64,000 nt of DNA, taken from contig CM076651.1 of assembly GCA_038496675.1 (NCBI GenBank), forward strand, positions 22,854,700 to 22,918,699. Direction: 5' to 3'. The position numbers were made by a program, and so were the translations under genes. Below, in pieces: positions 55,065 through 64,000 of the stretch. The notes beneath the pieces are model-generated. The model worked only from the letters and a program-made list of their open reading frames with translations. It did no database searches and was not told the origin of the DNA. The stretch is from Rachycentron canadum. Lineage: Eukaryota; Chordata; Actinopteri; Carangiformes; Rachycentridae. The first letter of the stretch is position 1, and each line of letters opens with the position of its first letter.

Positions 55065-55430
55065 TATAAGGTCATTTGACATTTGACCACCAAAATCTAA
55101 TCAGTTCATCCTTGATTTGTGTCAAATTTACCTCATGGCAGAGATATTGGGTACACAAAACCAAAACCATGTCTTGTGGGTAACCACAACCTTGACCTTT
55201 GACCACAAAAAAGTAATAATTTCATCTTTAAGTGGACATTTGTGCCAAATTTGTAGAAAAATCCTGAGGGCATTACTGAGATATCATGTTCACAAGGCCA
55301 AAACCAAGTTTGGAAAGTCACCACTACTTTGCCCTCTGACCTTTGACTAGCAATGTAATCAGTTTATCGTTCAGTCCAAGTGAGTCTTTATGCCAAAATG
55401 GAAGACAGTTTTATAAGAAGTTAGGTTATC
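55065..55430 (+). repeat. Tandem/dispersed repeat, about 3 units
   Basis: The phrases 'tttgaccaccaaaatctaat', 'tttgaccacaaaaaagtaat' and 'tttgactagcaatgtaat', each followed by 'cagttcatcctt' or 'tttcatcttta' and 'gtgccaaattt', recur with a period of about 115-145 nt. It is a known style of teleost satellite-like repeat. Confidence 0.75.
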
Positions 55431-55540
55431 AGATTTTGATTCTAAAACTGTGACAAATGCCATATGTTACTCCATATTTTATGAAAAATATTACTGTTTG
55501 ATCGTGTATGCAAGCCCTCAGGACAATTAATTAAAATCTT

Positions 55541-55545
<5 letters not shown>

Positions 55546-55579
<34 letters not shown>
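55546..55579. repeat. (TA)n microsatellite
   Basis: About 17 AT units. Confidence 0.95.
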
Positions 55580-55580
<1 letters not shown>

Positions 55581-57414
55581 CTAACCTTAAATAACCTTTA
55601 CATTTACTCGTTTGGCAGAAGCTTTTATCGAAACCAACAATCAAAGGACATTAATAAAAAAATTTTAAAAAAAATCACTTGACTTTGAGGGGTTCCTTAC
55701 CTTTCATCACTATGCAAAAAGATTCATTAGTTCATTAGTCCAAAGGTTCACAGAGTGACCACAAACACTTTTCCAATGTCTAGCAATGAGACATTTTGCT
55801 TGTAATAAACAGAGGTTAACCAATTTTGTTTCATGAGTTCTTATAGGGAATAAGACCAACTATAAAAAACCTCTGGGCATATAGGGATTTCTTTGTGGAT
55901 GATGTTGAATATTGTATCGATTATTCCTTTCCGAAAGTCCTGTATGCAGTTACATGTACATGTAATGGAATTGTGCAATGTTCTGCTCTACAATTCACAC
56001 ATACAACTGTCTAGGATATCAGGATTAAGTTAATATAATTTTTCGAGAGTCTCATAAAACTTCCTTTACTTTTAATTATATCTATTTAGATTTACTACTT
56101 ATAGATAACTGAACACTCCTACTCTGTAATACCTGTTTCCTTCTAAACTATCAGTAATTCTGGACACAGAGTTTCCCCCTAAAATTAAGGATTAATATTA
56201 ACATTTTCGTTGTGTGCTGAGTTTGAGGTTGACTTTCAAATGTAGTGATTTAAATAATTTCAAATCAAATCGGCTGCTTTTTGATTGTTTACAACCGGTC
56301 TGATCATCAGACTACTGCAGGTCCAAATCTCAGCAGTTATGTTTGTGAGAACAATGTCATTGATATTACTGAAAATTACAAAAATAAGAGCTAAACTATG
56401 GTAAACAACAACAATCCTATAAGCAGTACTTGTAGGTGAATGCATTGATTATGAGTTTCTCTTTGTGGAACAGGATCCTGCCGATATCAGCTGGCATTCA
56501 AATGTCTGATGTCTCTCCAACATGGTCTGCCAGCCTGCTGAAGATAGCCAAGGACATCACAGAAACCGTTATCCAGACACCCTCATAGGTGATGATATTC
56601 TGCGCCAGCTTTGGATTTACACAGTAAAATGACACAACCATCTGAATTGGATACCTGACACAATCTCTTCGTTCATTATGGATTAAAAAAACTCAGTGGA
56701 TTGGTGCATTGTGCTGAGCCCACACTCAAAATGATTCAATGCTTCTAAATTCATGAGAGGTGGGGAACAAATGTATATGTCAGGAGAGAAAGGACCCTGG
56801 TTTGATTGTCTGCCAACCTGTGTGCTCCTACGCTCTAGTCATGTTTGTTGGTGACTAAAAGGCAGTGACAACATCCTTTTCCAAAATATCACTCATGCCA
56901 GTGTGTATGTAATGCCATCTTCTTTTAGCTGTTCAGACATGGCTGCCTGACTTTAATCCTGTTTTTGGCCCCATTCTGTTGTGAACACTTCTCACAGAGC
57001 AGGATGTACTCAGGCTAAAATGGTATTGTCTGTGTTTCTCTTGTCAAGTTTGCCAGGGGGATTTCAACAGAACCTAGACAGAAATATTGGCTGTATGCAT
57101 CCATGTGATTTAGTGAGGTTGGATTGATGTACCACTATACCAATAACAAAGCTACACTTAAACCATCTTATCACAAGCACTTAGCTATGAAGAAGTAAAA
57201 ATCAAGGGGAATGTTATAAGTCATTATTCACCTGTCTGTTCTAGATGTTTTTTCCATAGTGAAACCCTCCATTCAACTTCAACTTTGACCTACTATACAA
57301 TACTTACCATATATACTAACATATACTAATAGTAGGACAATTAGGGTTGAGTAGACTATGAAGTACTATATCAATTTAATTTATTAATTTTGTTAGTATA
57401 ATTTAAAAAAATAT

Positions 57415-57444
57415 ATTATTAATAATAATAATAATAATAATAAT
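57415..57444. repeat. (AAT)n microsatellite
   Basis: About ten AAT units. Confidence 0.93.
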
Positions 57445-58375
57445 ACAATGTATAAACTGTTGAACCATATTTCATATTCCTACTGCAGCTACAGTGCACA
57501 CTGTATTGCAGATTACAGATTAAGTGTTTAAGACAGACAGCACTAAGCACTGTGTACTTGTGTGCAGCCATATGGTAGTTTAATGGTTGAAAAAAATTTT
57601 GTTCCAGAGGAAAGGTATAGCATTTAATTAGCCTCAAAACTCATGCACATAAAATCCTTGCATGTGTACGTGCCAGTGCATAGAACAGACCTGCAAGCTG
57701 AAAACCCACTTGCACTTCTTCTTGCTTGACCACAGCAGCTAAGATGAGTGCTTGCATGCTTGCAATGTTTCAGCACTTGCTGGCTCCTCAAGTTGACAGG
57801 TTTCAGACTTTGGAAGGGGGGGGACAATGGCTGATGTCTCCGATATTAGCTTTTTTTTCTGCAGGTATGTTTTTTAAGTGGCTAAAATGTGATTTTTTTT
57901 ATGGATGTCCCTGTCTATAACAGAACATCACTCAGCCTCTGTCCTGCTGCTGCTTCTCTAAACTAGGAGCACACTCATCTGAATCTACTGACTATAGATA
58001 AATACCTCACAAAACCCCATTTTCAAATAACCCCAACTGTCACATTAAGCAGGTGTTAAAATAAAATGACCAGACATTCCATATCCTGGGGACAGTCCTG
58101 GTTTTTGATGGCTTGGCTGGGGCTGTTCCCAGAAATGTCCTCATTTTTAAATGTGCTTGGTATAGCAGTTTGCTATCAGTTCAGAGTTTTCTTTTTTATT
58201 GTCTCTGGGCAGAGAAATTGTTAGCTAGCTCATTCAGTTGCTCAAGTGTCTACAATTGATTTGGTAATATTTACAACCTGGAGTAGCCTACCTTTAGGAA
58301 AAACATTTTTTGTCATGGTCTTTGGTTATGATGCTGGCTGTGACTCACTGTTTCTTCTGTCGTGTTTCCCTGTCT

Positions 58376-58378
<3 letters not shown>

Positions 58379-58406
<28 letters not shown>
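58379..58406. repeat. (CT)n microsatellite
   Basis: About 14 CT units. Confidence 0.95.
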
Positions 58407-58414
<8 letters not shown>

Positions 58415-61400
58415 GCTCTCTCCTTCAGGTACGTGGCACAGCATTGGCTTCACTAACACACCTGCATCTCACCCTGCAATCAGGACCAGTACTAAAACCC
58501 TGGCTTCTTTTCCACTTGTTGCAGATTGTTAACTGCTTTCCATGTGGTAACAGTTCAGGCCACTTACCTCCTAGTGTTTCTAGTGAACTTGCCAGCTTCT
58601 TGGCAGCTTCTGCGACCTGTCTCGAGCCACGATGCAACGTTTAGCCTTCAAAACATATGCATTAACTTTATTTCATTACAGTTTATTCATTACAGATTAG
58701 TTACAGTGAAGAGCTGGCAGGTGGAGGTTAAGGCAGGGCTGCTTGATGTTTTAGAGGTGGCTGATCTGATATCCTCCTCAACCATTTCTGTTGTCCCTCT
58801 CCAGTAATCCTGTGCCAGTGCTGCTGCTCCTTTCAGAAGGATCCTTATCACCAATTCAGCCATGCAACTCACCAGTCTTCTCTGCACCGCTCCACCATTA
58901 AAAGCCACTCCAGCCTCCTGGAAACCCTCAACCACCATTGGCAGGAGCCTTCCATTCCTTTTCCTAAAGAACTCACCCAGAACTCAGTATTTACTCTTGT
59001 GGACACAATAAAACCTCCTTTTACTCACAACCTTTTTGTGCATGTCTGAATCTGTTCAGGGGTCCTCCAACTATTGCAACTGCCATTACAAAATGTAACA
59101 GGTAAAGCAGAATGAATTACACTTTTGTACTAATTGTTTTTGTAAAATGACATGAACAGATGAATTGTTGAGAATCTGTCTGAGCTAAAGTTAATTATGA
59201 CATTTATTTATACACAGTTTAGCACAAGCTTTAAACTAGTCGTTAGTGACTAGGTCAATAACACATTCACAAATGCACACATGTACATGTAGTATCATGC
59301 CAGACCAGATACCAAAACAAAGACCAGAGAAACTCAGATTACAACATGGGTGGGTGTGACTTTGTTCTCTGTGGAGGACTCTGCTATATATTTACATGGA
59401 AAGTAATTGTTTTCAACTGTATTATTGTTTATCTAATTTATAGAACCTTTAAGCACAAAGTATCTATGTCTTATGGAAAGTGTCATCACACCTTGTGAAG
59501 CTGCCAATTTGAAAGTAATCCTGTTTGGCTTCCAATCAAGTGTTAGTGTCAGAATGCTTCTTCAGAGGCTCTGCTACTCTGAGAGCAACACATCTCTGGG
59601 GAATTTTAGTTCATCTTGTCTACCTCTGTAAATCTATATTACCCAAACTTTTGGAATGGCAGACGCAGATCTCCCTATTTCTGTTTGTCTTTCTATCTGC
59701 CCTCCACATTTCCATCACCACTATTACTCCTCTTCCACAGAAAGCAAATACACACTCTCTCTCCCTACTGTCAATTAGTGGCTTTCAGGTTGTCATCCAG
59801 CCTTTGATGGAGAAAGCCTGTGAAAGCTCCAGAGGACCTGGCGCTCTCCCCCACCACCGTAACAGTGGTTAAATTGTGCCAGGCTGACTTGTCGCTCCTG
59901 GAGGGCGAGTGGGAGTCTGGAAGCTGATCTGACGGCCAGGCGCTTGGGGGCGGAGGAGCTGCCACCTCCAGCTACCTGGATGCTGAGGGGAGATAGTGCG
60001 AGTGTGACTAAAGGGCTTGCTGCCATATGCACCATTGACTCATACATGGATGACAGGATTCAATCACCCCCGTTCTTTGAATTAATATGGCTCATGTATT
60101 TTCTTAACATCATCCTGTCCTTTTCTTGGAGTTTTCTTTTGTGTTTTTAAAGCCTTCATTTTGTCAAGTTGAGCTGATGTAAATTTATTAAAGACAGTGA
60201 AATATATTTTATTATAAATTATAAATATAATATTTTAATATATAGTTCTTGCATTATGATCCATTTGATTTTTTCAAAAAGCATTTTTTCAGAGCTGACT
60301 GTTTATCACCATCCCTCTTTTTCTCTTTCTGTATAATGTGCAAATATTTGATATATCGATGCTTTGTCATGGACTTGGGGACATACATTTAAACCAATCA
60401 AATGTTATTTCGTATCAACAAACTTTTACATGATATAAAAACATTGTTAGTTCATGATATGAGGTAAAAATCTGTGTTTGGATGTTGGCTGGCAAACTGT
60501 ACTCATTTAAAAAGTGCAGTATTGGTGTCAAACAGACTTCTTACTAGACCATGCACTTACTAGACCATGCACTCATTCAGACCAGTCCTCCAACCTTAAC
60601 AACCATGCTGGTCTTTTTTTCATCCCTCTCAACGACCTATGGAAGAGTCTCCTGAAATATCACCCCTACAGCAGCTGATGTAACTTGTCATAGTTACAAT
60701 AATAAACATCTACTAACTTCATCACTTTTGTCACTATTGTTACAACAAGAACAGGCGTGGTTTGGTTAGAATCAAGTAAAGATAGTAATTTTGGTATACT
60801 TGATATGAAAGTAGACAAGAAACAGAGACAAACTGCCAATTACTGTAACATAAGATAGAGAAAAATAAAAATAAAGAAGAAATCAAAAGAAATTATACAT
60901 AGAGTACCCAACATAAGATGAAAAAAACTATAATAATCTATGATAACTATAACTATCAAAATAATAAGACTAATAAATATAAATTAGTTAAAAAACTGGT
61001 GTATCAAAATGGATGGCTGGTTGGCAATATAAAGAATTCTCTCCCATCAAACAGAAACTCAGAAAACTGAGGTTTCCCTACATTCAGCTGAACCCTAATC
61101 TTTGATCATGAAAGAAATAGAAAAATAAATTGTATTATGAGAAGACATAACTTGGTCTCTACATTGTTATGGGGTTGGATGTGGGCTACCAACATATTTT
61201 TCAGATTTTGAGGTGGTCAATGAGTTTGAAAAGATTGGGAACCACAGTATGATACTTTAAAAGGGAGCAGTCTGCTAGGTAGACAACATGAATGATGGCC
61301 TATGGCACATATTGTTTGAAGTTCAAATTTGGTAAGACACATGTCAGTATACAGTTTGTCTTGTTAGCTAAATCACTTTAAATTCTCTTTTTTGTCATCA

Positions 61401-63464
61401 TTTGCTTCTCTCTCTCACTCCAACTTCTCTCTCGCTGCCTGAGAGGCTTATTTTAGGGATACCAAAGAATTTTACAGGGCCAATTGCCGTGAGAGCCTCC
61501 GGCGGGCTGCTGTGAAAATAAAAAATTGCCTGGAGTGCCACTGGCTCTGTCACTTCACTTAAAAGGCTGCTTGGTTTCTGTGAAACACTTATAGGATTTC
61601 ACTCCAGGATCCCATGAGTTTTGGAGGGAAGATGTGACTCTATCAGGATTTGCAGACATCTCAATTAGTTGAGGAGGGTAGGGCCTCGCAGCACAGGGGT
61701 ACCACAGCTCCATGTGGAGTTAGGAGCCAGTGGGCTGGATTGTTAACTGGAAGTGGAGTAGGAGGACATCCACACGGCAGAAAACAATTTTAGGAACAAA
61801 TATATAGGTCCTAGGAACCAGGAAAGTACATCAGTGGAACTGAGTGTGTGTGAGTGTGTCATGGCGGCCTAATGGCAAGATTAGGCTTTCCTTACTTTCA
61901 TCTCAATTCTGCATATAATTCAAGTGACAACTTTTCTGCTAATGGCCATATGGGAACGTGAGATCATTAAAGATACAAGAAATGATTATCACTGCCACTA
62001 GATCTTGCACTAGAGCACCATCATCTCAGACCAGATCAAATGCTTTGTCAGCCAAACCTCCGGCCTCCTTTCGTATTCTCAGCAAGGTATTACGAAGTCC
62101 AGTGTCCACCGAACACATGAGAGCCATCAGTAAAACAGTCCAGTCACTACCATTACCATTGCTGTGACATGCTCCACAGCAATGCAGATGGATAGCTAGC
62201 AATAGCATACTACCAACTAGCAATAGCAACATTTGCCAAACACATTCAATATATCTGAAGCAACAAATTACAACGTCATTGTGTTAACTGTAGATGTCAT
62301 TAATTAAAACATGTTACTTTTTGTAGCCATCAAAGTACTTCACACATAAAGGGAAAGAAAAGGGCTCCATAGGCAGACTGGGAAAGAAAATTCAGTCTTG
62401 GACTTATCCACTCTGTCTGACAGCATGAATGACAGTAAGTCCACCAGCAGACCATGATTTTAGCTGGTTATCCCCTTGGCCAGTTCACTCATGATCTGAT
62501 TGGTCATTGCCATTATGGCAGTGCTTGACTTCCCCATAACTGCCAGCTAATTCAAAAATGGGTAAAGAGGTAGGGTGTGTGTGCAGCTGAGACTGGAGAC
62601 TGGTTTGTGGTAAGCAAACACTCACTCACCCAAAGCAGTCATGCCCTAAATTATGCATACATTTAAGACTTAATAAAATGTTATATAAAAACTCACCCTC
62701 TGTGCAGTTGTCATAAAGGAGGAAAACAGCTCTATGGGGACTGACTCACTGTTTGGACCATTGGATGATGATGCTTCACAAAAAATATGTGGATTTGTCC
62801 TTCATCTGTCAGGAATAAATATCTACAACAAATAGTGTAGAGATCACAAATGTCATCCACGGGCATCCCATTGTTTCACAGTGGGGATTTTTTTGTAGAC
62901 TCGCCATAACATTTGCAGTCCTTGTGATTCCTTGTGACTGGGACCACGGTGGGAGTGTGCACTGACTGACTGAGATGACAGCTGGGATTTTGATGTGATG
63001 ACAGTGCTTTTGTCATTGCTCTTGCTGTGATTGTGGCTGTAGTTCAGCTTTGGTTATTATGATTATGGCTGTCATGCAGTAGTTTATGATGGGTGTGACG
63101 ACACACCGGGGTTATACTGCCATAGTGTTTGATGGCTCTATTTAAGCTACTGAATTCTGGGATCTTGTTGTGTCTGGCAAACAAAGCTTTCTAATGGTTA
63201 ATGTTGGCTGATGTTACAAGGCACAGTAGAAGAATTCACAGTGCATATGCATAGAAACATACAGTATGTACAGAAACATAGAACCATAATAGCAATAACC
63301 ACAGCCACAGCTTCAACCAGCACAGCCAAGCAGAGCAGCTTCAGCTTAGCTCACAGCGACAGAGTTCTGCCTTTTGGAGTGATGAGTAAAAAATGCATCA
63401 AGTAAAGTGTCACCTCTGTCTGAAATACCTGCAGAGCATTTCCCTAAATTGGTGATGTGTTATA

Positions 63465-63700
63465 AGGCAATTTTATTTGTATAACCCATTTTTACAAACA
63501 GTTTGTCTCAAAGGGCTTTACATAGCATCATAACAACATCCTCTGCCCTTAGACCCTTACATCGACTGAGGAAAAACTCAAAACAAAAAACCTTTTTAAC
63601 AGGGAAAAAAGAGAAACCTCATGGTGAGCAACAAAGGAGGGATCCCTCACCCAGGATGGGCAGATGTGCAATAGATGTTACAGACAAGAAAACAGGTAAC
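63465..63700 (+). repeat. Common teleost repeat, copy 2 (+)
   Basis: Inverted counterpart of 50930-51150, longer at its 3' side ('gggatccctcacccaggatg', 'gggcagatgtgcaatagatg'). The apparent ORF from 63503 is this repeat read through and resembles the minus-strand ORF at 50905-51099 for the same reason. Confidence 0.85.
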
Positions 63701-64000
63701 AATACAGAATATGCACAGCATGGAAATGGTGTGCAGGAGTTAATGAAGGCAGTTTTTGGTGGGAGGAAAGGCAGGGAGAGTCAGGCAGCTTAATGGGGGT
63801 AATGGGTGGTAGACTGGTTCCTGGGAGGGAAGGGCAGGTCGGTTTAACAGCTGGGGTAAAAGGGGAAGGGTGTGATGCAGGGGGCGGTTGGTGGAGAGAG
63901 AGATGGAGCTTCGGTGGATCTGTGGAAACACAAATAGAGAGAGAGCGAGACACCAAGGCCAAACAACAAAGTGCAGCAGATAATGAAAATGATAATTTAA

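Larger units (their letters stand above)
55580..63460. other. Intergenic DNA, no gene seen
   Basis: AT-rich with short unsupported ORFs. Blocks at about 59790-60060 (GC-rich) and 61440-61640 differ from their surroundings and may be conserved non-coding elements. A 16-nt unit is duplicated in tandem at about 60540-60572. Confidence 0.5.

Noticed and set aside
60540..60572. Tandem 16-nt duplication as a functional site
   Set aside because: A single short duplication without context is ordinary.
63503..63793. ORF similar to the minus-strand ORF at 50905-51099
   Set aside because: The similarity comes from one common teleost repeat present twice in inverted orientation, not from a shared protein.

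Overview
The window is vertebrate nuclear DNA, almost certainly from a ray-finned (teleost) fish. Genes are split into many short exons with GT-AG borders. Introns are hundreds of bases to a few kb. Microsatellites, decayed Tc1-type transposons and dispersed repeats typical of teleosts are frequent. One of the two genes belongs to the short kainate-binding-protein branch of ionotropic glutamate receptors, a branch I know from fish, amphibians and birds but not mammals. There is no operon, CRISPR array or prokaryotic feature.

Region 1 (1-28900, + strand) holds the 3' part of a phospholipase C-eta gene, best matched to PLCH2. I could place 14 constitutive coding exons plus two optional ones: a 78-nt cassette and a 12-nt microexon. 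All reading phases agree from the end of the X box through the X-Y linker, Y box, C2 domain and a long serine-rich tail to the stop at 27756-27758. The N-terminal PH, EF-hand and first X-box exons lie upstream of the window. The introns carry at least four same-orientation copies of one unclassified repeat and several perfect short hairpins.

Region 2 (about 30885-39520, + strand) is a complete small receptor gene of nine coding exons and 461 codons. It has a signal peptide, S1 and S2 ligand-binding lobes, M1, re-entrant M2, M3 and M4, and no amino-terminal domain. The glutamate-contact residues are present. The normally near-invariant M3 gating motif is strongly altered and the Q/R pore site is Leu. 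One intron begins with GC. A 390-base gap lies in intron 1.

Region 3 (about 39500-64000) contains no gene I can support. It holds a decayed LINE fragment, two decayed Tc1/mariner copies on opposite strands, a fold-back structure with a nested repeat insertion, a teleost repeat present in both orientations, a tandem repeat, a 393-base gap and long stretches of unique sequence, some of which look like non-coding conserved elements.

Both genes are probably neuronal: PLC-eta2 is a calcium-sensitive phosphoinositide phospholipase of neurons and neuroendocrine cells, and the other gene encodes a glutamate-binding membrane protein. The most rewarding points are the splice choices that decide the PLC-eta tail, the altered receptor gating motif with its GC-AG intron, and a recurring pattern of perfect inverted repeats that looks like template-switch mutation.
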